Notes: generated by a model from the letters alone, not told the origin. A stretch of DNA of 64,000 bases from Neodontobutis hainanensis (GCA_024349245.1 JALDNG010000508.1:1-64000), one strand, 5' to 3'; numbered from the stretch's first letter, positions 33,017 through 44,520 are shown. Translations and numbers: made by a program.

Positions 33017-34260
33017 TTTTTTTAAAACTGGAAACAGCTGTTGCTAATGCTAGCTGTTGGCTAGCTTAGTTGCCAGTTATTTTGGGCCCCATGAAAATAT
33101 CTCACCCTGGGCCCCACCATCATAACATCTACTAATACCTTACTGTAACTCAAAGTGATTCTTGGTTTAGAGCTTTAGAGGAAGAGTGAACTCAGAAGGA
33201 AAGAGACACATTTAAATTTAAACACAGTGGTCAACACTATCTGATAATGTATTAGGGGAGTCAAATCAAGACCAAATCAAAGCTCAACTCGTAAAATCAA
33301 CTCATTTAAACAACTTTACCGGAAAATCAACCGAACTGACCCGCACCATAAAGTCCCGGGGGAAACAAGGCTACTGTGTGTTGGATGCAATCAGCAGCAC
33401 TTATCAAATCCCATTGTGTATAATCTATTATACACCAGGTAAATTAGCAAGAACGCACCATCCTGTTTTAAAATTGCTTCTCCCAAAAATTCCCTTCAAA
33501 ACCACAGGCCTACTTGTGCATGCATGGCATAGTGTTGCATCATACTGGTCTACATTTTAGTCATAATAAGCAGAAGGATGTGTTAATAGGAAATCTGTAG
33601 GTTTCACTCTGGCTTTTGATAAACCACTTCTCATTTCTCTGTTTTGTAAGTTAATAGATAACAAACGGTCACATTTCTGAGGAGACTTCCTTTTGTTTTG
33701 CCTTCACAGCAAGTGCCTCGGGTTGCATCAGGGTGGAAAAATGCTGGGAATTCCCCCTGACAAATGGTGCGTTCAAAAGCAGCACCCTAAAAAGACATAT
33801 ACATTTCAGGTTTACACTGAAAAATATGCCGTTGCATGTATGTTCTTACTGTGATGTGTATTCAAAGACATAGCACTGATCTGATCCAACAACAAAGGAG
33901 AAAATACAAGTAGTTGGTTTCGGTTTGACCGTGGGATGTTAGAATGTCCAAGTTACCATGAAGGCAACATTGCTGAATCTTGTGAGGGTGACGAATGGGG
34001 CAGAGCTCAGAATGTTGTTGGAGTCGGGGGAGCGCTACTTCCTGTTTTCACTCTGAGCAGTAGGAGCACCGTTAGTTGCGTTGTAAGACATTTGGACTGG
34101 ACATTACAGGCTTTTCAAAGTAAGAAAAAGACAAGGAAAAGTAGAAGTTTGTGGGAATGTGATCCTGTTTACTGGCAACAAACTTATTTTATTTTGTCTG
34201 TGGGTTTTATCAACATTCTAAGAGGTCGAGAGGTTACATCAGGGTAACCACGGTTACATC
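33017..34260. other. Upstream region of tifa; no other gene recognised
   Basis: A candidate untranslated tifa exon ends at a good donor (CAAA, then GTAAGA) near 34118-34119, with a weak acceptor (ATTCTAAG) near 34220. The 103-codon plus ORF 33936-34247 shows no domain. Confidence 0.3.
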
Positions 34261-34833
34261 ATGAACGTGTCCCAGACGATGGAAACCGAGGAGGATCTGC
34301 TGACTTGTCTCAAAATCAAGCTGTACCACCCTCAGCAGAGCTCCGTGGGGATGTACACACTCCTGCCTTTGGGGAACCGAACCAAACACGATGCAGACGA
34401 CCCTCTGAGGCTGGGCCGGGACGGTCTGTCCTGCACCTTTGTCCTGGTGGACCGAAAAGTGTCCCGGAAGCAGCTGTCCCTCCAGGCTTACCGCATGCCC
34501 CAAAGTGAGGAAATGTTATTTACCATTCAGAATCTGAGCAAGAAAGGACGGATGGTGGTGAACGGGAGCGGGCTGGGCTACCTGGAGAAGCTGGATCTGC
34601 CGGAAAAGGCCCTTGTGCGATTTGGGGAGTATGAGGTCCTGCTGGAGAGGGAGTCTGGGGAGGCCAAGGGCAGCTTTGAGGTGGAGTTCGAGGTGCTGGG
34701 GGTTTCCCCTTTTAAAGAGACGTGTCAGTGTGTGCCAAGTAGGAGCCCGGTCATGGACACGGGCTTGTGTTACACTGACAATCTCAAATCCTACGGGCCT
34801 TTGGAGAGTGACGAGACCCTCATCTGGCAATAA
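34261..34833 (+). CDS. tifa: TIFA, TRAF-interacting protein with FHA domain
   Basis: A single coding exon encodes 190 residues (human TIFA is about 184). Thr9 sits in METEED, matching the Thr9 of mammalian TIFA that ALPK1 phosphorylates after sensing bacterial ADP-heptose. The FHA domain (~residues 40-125) has LRLGRDG (the GR phosphate-binding turn), DRKVSRKQLSLQAY (SR-Q), NLSKKGRMVVNG and VRFGEYEVLLE. The C-terminal PLESDE fits the TRAF6-binding PxExx(acidic) motif. In the family, phospho-Thr9 binds the FHA of a neighbour, TIFA polymerises in the cytosol and activates TRAF6 and NF-kB. The ATG is the first in frame. AATAAA signals lie at 34950 and 34971. It sits on the opposite strand between two RBM4-family genes. 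TIFAB is less likely because it lacks the Thr9 and TRAF6 motifs. Confidence 0.93.
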   Translation: MNVSQTMETEEDLLTCLKIKLYHPQQSSVGMYTLLPLGNRTKHDADDPLRLGRDGLSCTFVLVDRKVSRKQLSLQAYRMPQSEEMLFTIQNLSKKGRMVVNGSGLGYLEKLDLPEKALVRFGEYEVLLERESGEAKGSFEVEFEVLGVSPFKETCQCVPSRSPVMDTGLCYTDNLKSYGPLESDETLIWQ

Positions 34834-34949
34834 TGATCTGCTACTTTTCTTATTTACTGTTACAATACTTGCATTTCAAATGTGTCATTTGACATATAAA
34901 AGCTGTGATTGATCTTTTTCCTTTTACATATTTATCTTAACACTGTTGT

Positions 34950-34976
34950 AATAAATGTATATATTCTCGTAATAAA
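34950..34976 (+). terminator. Polyadenylation signals of tifa
   Basis: Two AATAAA hexamers, 34950-34955 and 34971-34976, lie 117-140 bases after the stop codon. Confidence 0.6.
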
Positions 34977-36549
34977 GTGAGCCGGTGTCACAAATATTTT
35001 TGTCATGAATGCTTTCAGAACGCACAATGGATTAGTGATCGTAAATAAAACAGGTTTTTCTAGATTATTGAGATAAATATCTTTTATATCACATTACAGA
35101 ATCCTTTTCTTATAATCACCATGCAACAGAAGAGTAACGTTTCTTAGGTAGAAGAATGGCCACTTAACAAAAGACCAAGTCCATTCCGGTCAAACTCTTT
35201 ATCTCACTATGAATCAACATCCAGCAAATAAAATCTTTATCTACAAAGAGCTCATACTGTCAGTCTTCTTGATAAGAGCTGGTTTCAGAAAGTGGGTAAT
35301 AAAAGGACAATAAAAAGATGAAGGAGAAAAGCCTTAAAAAAACTGGACAAACCTCGTCTCAGGTCATTGCTCTTTCCAGAAATGGGTGTGGACTTGAATG
35401 CGGGGAAAAATGAGACACCAGTAAAAAAACAATATGTTAGTTTCAGTTTTCTTTCTAAGAGATAACTAGTTTTCTGATGTTGTGTTTGTTCTGTCCACTG
35501 ATTCAGTCTACATTATATACTATGTTAGTTTGCAATAAATTAAGCACAGATATAACTTATATTGTGATAATTAAAGACATGAAGTAATTTTTTATGCTGC
35601 AGTTTGCGGAGACATTGCAGGTGACTTAAAAAACTAATAGAGAGGGCTGTTTATAGGTGTTAGCAGTGCTTGATTTATAAATCAACCGGGACAGAAAATG
35701 CTGTTTGAAGGTCAAAACAGTTATCGGAACGCACAGACAGCACAATGCTTAGGAAATGCATAAGTACCCAACTATTCATTTAAGGCAAGCCAATTTATTT
35801 GTATAGCACATTTAAAAACAACAGTTTTAGTTGCGCCAAAGTACTTCACAAAAATGCAAGAAAAACACTGAAATTAATGACTACCACATTGAGAAGAAAA
35901 ATAAATAACTTGGGAACACGTAAATAAACAATAAATACATATGAAGTAAGATAAAGATAAAAAATAAACCCCATAATCCATAGAATAAAAAGGTGAATTC
36001 AAACTAAACTTAAAGCCAGAGTAAAAAGGTGTGTCTTTAACAGAATTTTAAACTCATCAGTGGACCAGGAGCATTTATTATGTAGTGGGAGGATGTTTCA
36101 GAGTTTAGGGGCAATGACAGAAAATGCACATTCGATTTGATGTGAGATGTAGGAATTGTATTTTGGACTAACTGAAGTTTATTTTGAACAGTGTGTGAAA
36201 GTCCAATATATAGTGAGTTGCAGTAGTCCTACCTGGTTGTAATAAAAGCATGGATGATGGGTTAAAGATTCTTAGGTTAAAATTGGTTTTAGTTTAGCAA
36301 TGGATCAAAGTTGAAATAAACTGCCCTTTACAACGTTACTGATTTGTTTTTCAAAGTTTGAGGAATCAATAAAAGCACCAAGATTTCAGACAGAGTTGTG
36401 CAAGTTTTCAGATAACGGTCCAAGAGTGTCTTTCAGGCTTTCAGTAAGGGGCCAAATAAAATCACTTCTGTCCTGTTCTTATTTAATAGTAAGAAATTAT
36501 TAGATATCCAGCCTTTGATCTAATCAAGTCAAATGCTCTTCACGCTTTG
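34977..36549. repeat. Intergenic DNA containing a long noncoding interspersed repeat (about 35780-36480)
   Basis: 35785-35860 (CAAGCCAATTTATTTGTATAGCACATTT...GCCAAAGTACTTCACA) and the following 600 bases, including GGAGGATGTTTCAGAGTTTAGGGGCAATGACAGAAAATGC and GTGAGTTGCAGTAGTC, match the style of a very common fish interspersed repeat. No coding capacity is seen. The 34977-35780 part holds nothing I recognise. Confidence 0.45.
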
Positions 36550-36603
36550 AGCATGTACAGAGAGAACAGCAGAGGCCCCAGAATCGATCCCTGGGGGATG
36601 CCA
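36550..36603 (-). pseudogene. LINE reverse-transcriptase fragment
   Basis: The minus strand reads GIPQGSILGPLLFSLYML, the conserved VPQGS block of L2/Rex1-type reverse transcriptases. No flanking RT blocks are found, so it is a short relic. Confidence 0.65.
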
Positions 36604-36730
36604 CATGTGATGGAGCCAGGGGTTCATTCATTTTCTTCCACTTAGTCCTATTAGGGGTCATGGGTGACTGGAGCCTATCCCAGCAACTTTGGGCTGGGGT
36701 ACACCCTGGACAGTGGCCAGTTAGTTGCAA
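36604..36730. repeat. Widespread fish repeat fragment
   Basis: CATTCATTTTCTTCCACTTAG...GGAGCCTATCCCAGC...GGGGTACACCCTGGACAGTGGCCAG is a phrase shared by many fish intergenic regions. It is not coding. Confidence 0.5.
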
Positions 36731-37772
36731 GTATTATTTATTATATTATATCTTTTATTCTAAATAGTTTGTAACACCACAGCCATGTCCTCACTTCAAT
36801 CCCAGTCTCTCTGTACACTGTTCCTGAGTCCTCGGGCCAATAAACTGGTCATTGTCGCTTTGGTCAGTAATTGGCCAGGGTGCAATAACAAGCACTCTTA
36901 TACTTCTTTTCTAAACTTCAGAAAAACTGCCTATTCCTGTCCAGATAGTTGGGCATTCCTCACTAGACGCTTCAGTCAATATCACAGACCGCCTATCAAC
37001 AGCAGAAACAAACTCGACCGTCCAGAGACAAATTCTAGGCAAACAGTGGAATTCCAGGGAAAATTGTCTGTTTACTCAAGAAGAAGAGTACAGGTAAGTA
37101 AGACAAAAAGTGTGTAAAACTGAATAAAGCCCAATCAGCCGCACCACTAAGGCAATGGCACTTTAGTTTATTTCAATCAGCTCCGTGACTGAGAGTGATC
37201 GAGGTTGTTTAAATTATCTATAAACCATAGAGCTACCATAGATAAATCAAAAGGATCTATCTATTATATTATTGACAATATCTGAGTACAATATCTAAGT
37301 TTAGTAAATATGCTAAAGTTTGCTATGTTCACTGAGTCAAATGTCTGAACTCCAGTCATTGTTGTTGAGTATGTCAATCCATTTACAGCAACATTTAAAG
37401 TTAAAGGGTTTACTGACATTTTTTTCTACAGTGGAGACGCCATGGTTTAGGCGAGATAACTGTTTAGGGTGGCTTATTTAAAAAAAATATGTTGCCCATA
37501 TAACACAGATAATATTTAAGTGCAGTTTTATTTTCTAATTATAAGCAGAAATGATTAAACTATTCACAGGTTGTTTTGATTTTTGATGTCAGTTACAGGG
37601 AGATTATAATTCTGTAAAGGATCATCTGTAGAAAACACATCACACATTTCCAAATCAACAAGTAAAGTACTATCATTGTACATAAGGCACCTGTTATATT
37701 ATCTTCCTTCTGAGAAAATACATCACCACATTTTTGCTACTTAATACATTGTGGAGCATTGAGCACGCTGGT
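36731..37772. other. Gap, no gene recognised
   Basis: A 110-codon plus ORF (36785-37117) has no domain and no splice context that I could extend. The rest is AT-rich. Confidence 0.35.
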
Positions 37773-37780
37773 CTCCAATG

Positions 37781-38045
37781 TAGGGCTGCACACTATATCG
37801 CAGATTCACTATAATATTGTTAAACCAAACTGCGGTGCGTCCGAAATAAAAAAAAATCCAGCTTTAGACCTTACTCATTTCCACCTGTTTAATCCGATCT
37901 GGTTCAATCTTCATAATTGATTTATCTCCTGCTTTGCAAATATAGTTTCTTTTTACTCTGACATAAAGCCATCAAATAGCACAGCTCATAATGTTATTGC
38001 AATATTTAAAATATATATATATATTTTCAATATTGTGCAGCCCTA
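37781..38045. mobile_element. hAT-type miniature inverted-repeat element
   Basis: A 265-bp block starts TAGGGCTGCAC and ends GTGCAGCCCTA, an 11-bp perfect inverted repeat. Flanks CTCCAATG (37773-37780) and CTCCAAAG (38046-38053) form an 8-bp target duplication with one mismatch, the length hAT transposases make. There is no coding capacity. Confidence 0.85.
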
Positions 38046-38053
38046 CTCCAAAG

Positions 38054-38440
38054 AATTAAAGGTAAGTCACAGTGGTCAACAAAATAAGACCCGAGAAATA
38101 ATCACCACTATACAGTATAATGTTCTCAGGCTCCAAACTGGGACAGTCCATGTCAAATGTGGACATCTGACATAAAAACTGCAACAAGAGCATAGTGACT
38201 TGAATATTTCATGTATAAGACTTTAGGTCACATTATTTTGTGACCTGATCATGGGTTTGTGGACCAACCAGAATAAATAAAGACCACCAGGACACAAATT
38301 TACCTTAATTTACCAACAGATCAGAACGAGTTGTGAAATCTTTTAATATGTTGACAGTTCACAATCTTGACGAGAAAACTCACCAAAAAAAAAACGCTTC
38401 CAGAAAAATGAAACCACTGGAATTCCTAAGAATGTAAACT
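38054..38440. other. Gap, no gene recognised
   Basis: Nothing seen. Confidence 0.3.
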
Positions 38441-39285
38441 TTGTAGATGCAGCTCACCAAATTCAATGAGAGGAAATGTTGCCTACAACTGATGCACCAG
38501 CCTTCTCCAAGGATCAATTCTTGGGCCTCAATTGTTTTCACTCTACAATGACCTCTCTTCTGTTTGCAGTGATGTTTGTTTGCTGATGTAAGACGACACT
38601 GTAGACTACATTCATGGCAGAAGTCTCTCTCGGGTGGCTGAGAAGCTCACAAACTCCATGGTTCCCATCTCCACTTGGTTAAAACATCCATGTTTGCAGT
38701 TAAACATATGTAAAACAGTGGCAATGTTTTTCCATAAATCCAACACTCCTTCCGTTGGTGAGCCATTTGTTCTTGTCTCTCAGCTGCAGATTGTATCAAA
38801 ATATAAATAGCTTGGCGTGTAAATTGATTCCAATCTATCATTCAAGTCACATATCACTAAGGTCAGTAATCAAAATTCAACATTAGCAACTTCAGATACT
38901 CTCGTTCTCAAATGTCTTCTTACGCAGCTAAAATCTTTATGCATTTAATGATTCTGTCCCATTTTACATACTGCTGTTTGGTCACACACCAGTTCTACAT
39001 CTCTAAAACCCCTGCAATCATTATACAAAGAATACAATAAACTTTAACCACCATTGTCCAATACTGCAAAAATACTACAAAAAAACTACATACTTGGGAA
39101 AACAGGGTCAAATACTCAAATCGTTGTCTAATATACAAGATTATTCAAATCATCCCCTCCACTCAGCCAGTTCATTCACATCCGTACAGCCGAGCACTGC
39201 AGAACCAGAGGAGCAGCGAGAGGAGATTGTATCATACCCTTTAGGAAAAGTGCATTTGGTCAATCCACCTTCTCGGTCTCTGCAG
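38441..39285 (+). pseudogene. LINE (L2/Rex1-like) reverse-transcriptase C-terminal remnant
   Basis: Broken plus-strand frames show HSWQKSLSGG (38620-38640), FNDSVPFYILLFGHTPVL (38940-39000), then LKSLSNIQDYSNHPL (39120-39165) and EEIVSYPLGKVHLVNPPSRS (39215-39285). The last corresponds to the 'TRGD.TVPFRKS.FGQ..FS' end of fish L2/Rex1 ORFs. Numerous stops are present. Confidence 0.55.
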
Positions 39286-39360
39286 CTGGACTGTTTTCAA
39301 GGTGAAGACGTTTCGTCTCTAATTCCAAGAGACTTTATCAAGTCTGGCATCTACATCTGC
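39280..39360 (-). repeat. Hammerhead-ribozyme-like repeat, copy 2
   Basis: On the minus strand CTTGATAAAGTCTCTTGG is followed by AATTAGAGACGAAACGTCTTC. The stem GTCTCT/AGAGAC is perfect and GAAAC follows, which is the stem II/GAAA geometry. The upstream TTGATAA differs from CUGAUGA at two places. Best preserved of the three copies. Confidence 0.45.
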
Positions 39361-39894
39361 TGAATGTAATCACACCCCCATCACCATCCAAAATCTAAAC
39401 ACCTATCACATCTGATCTGATCTGCATCTGATATCACCTATCTAATGCAGCTGAAGAAATGGCTCATTGACAACCAGCATTGCATCATTGTAAGCACTGA
39501 CTCTACCTCTCTCTGACCCCTGCTGGCCTCTTGTGTTATGTCCCATCTGACTGTTGTCTGTCATGCTTCTGTTGTATATATTATATAATATATACTTTTA
39601 TAGATCGCGTTTTATTTGTTGTAATGTTTTATAATTATTCAACTTTATTCCTTCTGTTTTAGCCTGACATTTAAACTAGTAGTCCTGGGACTACAGATGG
39701 AAAAATAGCAATATAGGCATTTTTTTTTTTTTTTTTTTTTAATATGCACTGTCCCTGAAATAAAAAAAACTTTTATTTTTTAATATTTGGACCAGCACTA
39801 TTGCCATTGCTGCATATCCAAACATACATCAAGCTGGAGTTTAGAGCTGACCGTAAGCTCATTCTGCACTTTTACAGCTAACTATGAGAACAAA
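39361..39894. other. Gap, no gene recognised
   Basis: AT-rich. A run of about 23 T lies at 39720-39742. Confidence 0.3.
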
Positions 39895-40035
39895 ATAGCC
39901 TGGTCCCATCAGGTTGTTTCAGGTCAAACCCATCCCTCTAAAGATAAAATCTCAGCTCTCTTACCAATTAAACTCAGAAATTACATCAATTAGAGACAAT
40001 ATAGCTTCATCTTGAAAACCTAGTCCAGATGATTT
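39895..40035 (+). repeat. Hammerhead-like repeat, copy 3 (most decayed)
   Basis: Shares CCCTCTA(A/G)AGATA...TCTCAGCTCTC and TTGAAAACCTAGTCCAGATG with copy 1, but the GACGAAACGTC core is mutated to GACAATATAGC. Confidence 0.45.
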
Positions 40036-41764
40036 TGCTTTAACCTTTTCAAGATGACCGAGGACAGATAGCAAAAGTGTAGAACTCAGTCGGTTTTCAT
40101 TAAGCACTTTAAATGCAGTTGAGGTAACCTTCATTAATTTAATTCCCTTTATCCTTTACCAGCTTCAGTAACATACACCTACAGCTAATCACATTAAATG
40201 AGAGCTGCTACACATAGGAGTCACAGAAGCAGATAATCCTTTCTAAAGACTGTTGGTTTCCAATTGTAAAATAATGAGATAAGGACTTGTATTTCATAAC
40301 TTTATTTTTGATAACCTTTTATAATACAAATAAAAATGTTCATCACAAAAAGACAAACATTGCCTTTTTCATATTTGCTTTCCAATTCTCACTTTCCCTC
40401 AAGTTAGGATTATCAAGTGTCCAACAAAAGGTTTACAAAAGTCCATTGTGACGCTTCATATCCCTAATGACAATGAAAAAAGAGGCAACTTAGAAAAGAA
40501 AAAAACAAGTGGGCTGGTTCAACTACAGGTATTAGCTTGGATACTGGTTGAAGTAGCGGAGCAACCGATTCACAATAGGACAGATGCTATACTGAACATG
40601 GACCATCCCCCCGCATTGGGCTTTTGAACATCAGAGCACCCAATGACGTTTGAGACCAGGAACTCCTTCATGACTGCCATAGCCTGTACAACCAAGCCAT
40701 CTCATTTAATTCACTGTTTTTGCCCTAACCAACACTTGCATTTCCTCTGGGATCAGTTGAATATAACCACATCCTGTTTTCAAATCCATTTACAAATCTA
40801 TTTTTATAAATGTGATCTGCATCCTTTACACATAACTTGAAGTGTTCAGCTTCAAATGTCCATTCACTGAACAGACAGAATCCATTTCCTGCAAAACAAA
40901 TTTCAAAGTTAAAAAGTCAATGATTCTATACTCAAATGTGCAGCAGGTCTATGCATTACCTTTAGCTCAAGGAGCATGGGATTAGGACACGATTTGTCAC
41001 TTCTGCCCCACAGTGACAGGCCTGTAAGAATCATGATCTTAGTCTTGTATAACCTCTTTTTACAAGTTGAACATTTAGACTGTTACACATATACAGAAAA
41101 TATGCTTAAGTAAATAAAATGTAACCTACTTGATGACTGGAGGTGGTAGCCCATCTTCAGGGAACACTTACCATCACTGGCCATGTACTGCATAGATTCT
41201 AAAAACCTATAAAAAGCAAAAATACTAAGAATCCCAGGGCTGTGGGCAAATTAGTGGGACAGAGGGCAGACTGACATGAAATTAAAGTGGAATTATGTGA
41301 CATGAACTCACAACCCAAGTGAAACAAAGTGCCCACGTAAAGGTTAGTATGGTACCCCAAAAAAAAAACAAGTTGTCAACAAAAGGGCAATGGTCAGAAG
41401 GATGCACAGACACCAGAAAAGACGATCTCAAGTTAAACTAATAAAAGTGTGCATATAGCTGCTGAGCAGTCATAAAAGAAGTTTTACATTTAATTACGTA
41501 GCCTTTGCAGTTTGTGATTAATGTTGCATATTTTTTAGCTGCTGTGGCCCAGTGAGAATTTTCTTCTTGGGTATATATATAAAATTCTATGTTACCAGCG
41601 CACTGGAGAAGACCTCTTAGACTGACAAGTTAGATCTTAATAAGGCAGGAGTGAAAACAGAAATGTGACTTCAGGCATCTTGTGGAGCAGTTTTTAACAA
41701 AAATTATTATTTTTTTAAATAAGCGAAAAGAGTTGACAATTAAAACGACGTATTTTTGGTTTCA
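40036..41764. other. Gap, no gene recognised
   Basis: AT-rich. It could be a longer 3' untranslated region of the second RBM4-family gene or plain intergenic DNA. A 65-codon plus ORF at 40643 is unconvincing. Confidence 0.3.
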
Positions 41765-42246
41765 TTTGTTTATTTAAAAACCCCTCAAATGAAAAGCAAC
41801 TTGTAAAGTAAATAAAAAAAAATAAAATCATACATAACTGCTATAAATCCTATTTTCGCAAGAAAACAAAGATAAAAATAAACCAAGAAATTTGTCATGC
41901 ATACTTCCACACGTGTTTCGGAAAGCACTTGTAAGAAATCCACAGAACGTTTTAACAAAGACTATATGCATGTATACTTTAAGAAGTTCTTTTTGTCAAA
42001 TTCCCAGTGTCCGCTTAGAAAATTTTAAATGCAGGAGTAAAGTTATGGGCCAACAAGATAAGTACGTAGGCCTGTGTTTCTCTGTAAAAACATTAAAGAA
42101 TTGAACAGTAAAAGAAGCAGAGGACGGGGCTGTCCGCAATTCAGTATCTTCCAGTAAGTCTCAGGCCAACGCAACGCAATCCGCCATAGACAGGGGTGTA
42201 TAGCGCCTCGTGCATCGGCAGACGACGATCTTGTCATATTCTAAAC
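41765..42246 (-). other. Terminal untranslated exon of the second RBM4-family gene (inferred)
   Basis: A minus-strand acceptor (CTTTCCAG, then GTTTAGAATATG) sets the start at 42246. 42130-42230 (GATGCACGAGGCGCTATAC...TATGGCGGATTGCGTT) aligns with the first gene's third exon. AATAAA on the minus strand at 41769-41774 is a plausible polyadenylation signal. Confidence 0.5.
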
Positions 42247-42507
42247 CTGGAAAGAGAGCACACCACATGTCAAGGAGCGCGTTCTAGTCAAGGACCGCGC
42301 AAGGCTGAGTTTCCTCAGTTAAGCAGCAGTATTTGAAGATTCCAGCAGCAATTTTATGACACTGATGATTTAAGAGCGTGATTCTACCCAAGTAAGTTAC
42401 AAATAGTTACAAATTACTTTATAATTCATAATTTCTCTGCATAGATTGTCTTAAAGTCAAGTAATTGAAGGTAAAGACTGGACTGAATGGCCTCACCTTG
42501 AACTACA

Positions 42508-43213
42508 CTAATAGGCGTAGCGAGGAGGCGGCGGCGGGGGCGGCAGCCTCTCTGAATACATCTCTCTGGGCCGGGGCATCCCATATGCGGGACCTTTGGA
42601 GATCGGGGAAAGGCGGGAGCGCTCATAGGAGGAGCGCTCGTAGGAGGAGTAGCCGTTACCGGCGGATGGAGGGGGAGGTGGTGGGGCCCGGCGCAGGGGG
42701 CTCCGGTCCCTGGTCATGTACGATGGAGGAGGAGGGGGCAGAGGGCGGCGCTCGTATGGGTCAATGCCCAGGCGCTGGGCCAGAGCCGAGGAAGGCGGCG
42801 GAGGAGGCGGGATGGCACTGGAACGCCTGTCGTCGTAGCCCACAGAGCTGTAGGGTCGGGCGCGGTATTTCTCATAGTAATCAATCATTCCGTAGCTGTC
42901 GCGCTCGGGATACGGCGCTCGCCTCGGGGGAGGCGGCGGCAGAGGAGGTGGCGGTGGGTACGCGGACATGCGGCCTCTGTAGGGGGGCTCGGGTCTCTCC
43001 CCTGGATACCGAGGGGGGTAATAGCCCCCTCTGGCAGGAGGAGGTGGATAGTAATCCTCCTCAGGCGCCCCTCTCGGTCTGCTTTTAGATACCTGAACAT
43101 GTATGCGCTTTCCTGAGAAAGAGAAAAACAATGTCCCTCAAACATGTCCATCAAGTTTCATTCATCCAGTTTGTACAGATTTAGGAGTAGGCACCTGGTA
43201 ACAGATTTTGTTC

Positions 43214-43248
<35 letters not shown>

Positions 43249-43874
43249 TAGACATAAAGACGGTCACTAACCAGACTTCAAACTTGTCATAGAAAGAATG
43301 ACAAAACGTCTGTCTTACCATTTAGACCATTCACATAAACATGAATACACTACGGCTTTAGTAATACTGAGTGGCCATTAGAATAGTGATAATATCAGTT
43401 TACTGTCAATTGTGTCCAGAAGCTTAATCTACCTCTTTAATAATTATGATGCCACAGATATTTACCTTGAAACTCAGTGTTATCCAGCCCCTCTAAAGCA
43501 TCCATGGCCTCTTCAGAGTTAGCCATGTGCACAAAGGCAAAGTTTTTGACTATGGCACACTCTGTGACTGTGCCATACTCTTCAAACAGCCCCTGTAGCT
43601 CTTTTTCATGGCCCTTTTCCACATTCGCTATGTGAAGCTTCACTGGCCCCTGATTTTTCCCCCGGCTAGGCTCCACATTGATGGGTCGCCCATTGAGCTC
43701 ATACAGGTGGAGCTCTCGGATAGCCTTGGTGGCCGACTTGCGGTCTTCCATGTGAACAAAAGCATAATTTTTGAATTTGGCGCATTCGGTCACAGTGCCG
43801 TACGGAGTGAACAGTGCCTCAATGTCATCCTTCTGAGTGTCTTGAGAGAGGTTCCCAATGAATATCTTCACCAT
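42508..43874 (-). CDS. rbm4: RBM4-family RNA-binding protein, copy 2
   Basis: Coding exons 43466-43874 and 42508-43112 (1014 nt, 337 aa). The first exon has exactly the same length (409 nt) and phase as in copy 1. RRM1: MVKIFIGNLSQDTQ and YAFVHMEDRK; RRM2: KLHIANVEKG and FAFVHMANSEEAMDAL. Then KRIHVQVSKSRPR, a proline-rich tail with GYYPPRYPGERPEPP, MIDYYEKYRARPYSS, IDPYERRPL and TRDRSPLRRAP, ending RYAY. As in copy 1 the CCHC knuckle of mammalian RBM4 is absent. The copies are a tandem duplication about 12 kb apart with tifa between them. A donor (CAAG, then GTGAG) at 42497 follows the stop by about 10 bases. The predicted role is splicing and translation control. The exact co-orthologue number is unknown. 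Confidence 0.9.
43219..43246 (+). repeat. Poly-A/T homopolymer in the rbm4 copy 2 intron
   Basis: A run of about 28 A on the plus strand within the intron between the two coding exons. No retroelement is seen beside it. Confidence 0.8.
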
Positions 43875-43891
43875 TGTGGTTAGTGAGAAGT

Positions 43892-44520
43892 TCTGCGGGA
43901 GAAATAAAGCCAAATAATCAGTCGACAAATAGTGGCGCTATAACGTCATGACAAGGAAATAGAACGCTAACATCGAAGCCAAGTGTGGGCTTCAGGCCAA
44001 AAGAGAGTTTACAAACTCAGCTGGTAATACTAACCGTATAATCGGCTAAATTCTCTAATTCAGTCTATAATACACTGGTTTGGCGAACCGAGCGGTTATA
44101 CTGCCTATAATTCTACCAATTATCCTTATCGAAACGCCCGACGCTTTAAGATACCATCTTCCGCTTAATTTCTCGTGTTGCTAACATGCTAACACCAGCT
44201 AACAAGTGTTGCCTATGTTGCAATGTTGACATGTTGCTTCATGTAAGGGCTCCACATTTTGCAAAAATATATTTTTGTTTATACGTATTACTTACATTAA
44301 GAAGTTGCAAATAAGCATGGAAACTTATATAAATGTACAAAAACTTACCCCGAGCGAACAGCGTCTCACTTAAGTCGAAACCAGCGAAACCTGAATGATA
44401 AGCTGCTACAGCGGTGGTGCCCGTATGACGGAAGTACATACTACTTTAAATGTGATTGGAGGATAGACGCGTAGCTTAAGAAGTGGCAACGTGTGATTGG
44501 CTAAACCTCAGTACACCCAC
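43892..44520 (-). promoter_or_regulatory. 5' untranslated exon and promoter of RBM4-family copy 2
   Basis: An acceptor (TCCCGCAG, then AACTTCTC) sets the coding exon start at 43892. The partner donor (GTAAGTTT) ends a first exon at 44349. Upstream are an ETS-type site (ACGGAAGT, 44428-44435) and two CCAAT boxes on the minus strand (44455-44459 and 44495-44499). There is no TATA box. The ETS-type site is shared with copy 1. Confidence 0.5.

Noticed and set aside
36785..37117. 110-codon plus ORF between tifa and rbm4 copy 2
   Set aside because: No domain, no paralogue, and it starts beside a widespread repeat. Not enough to call a gene.
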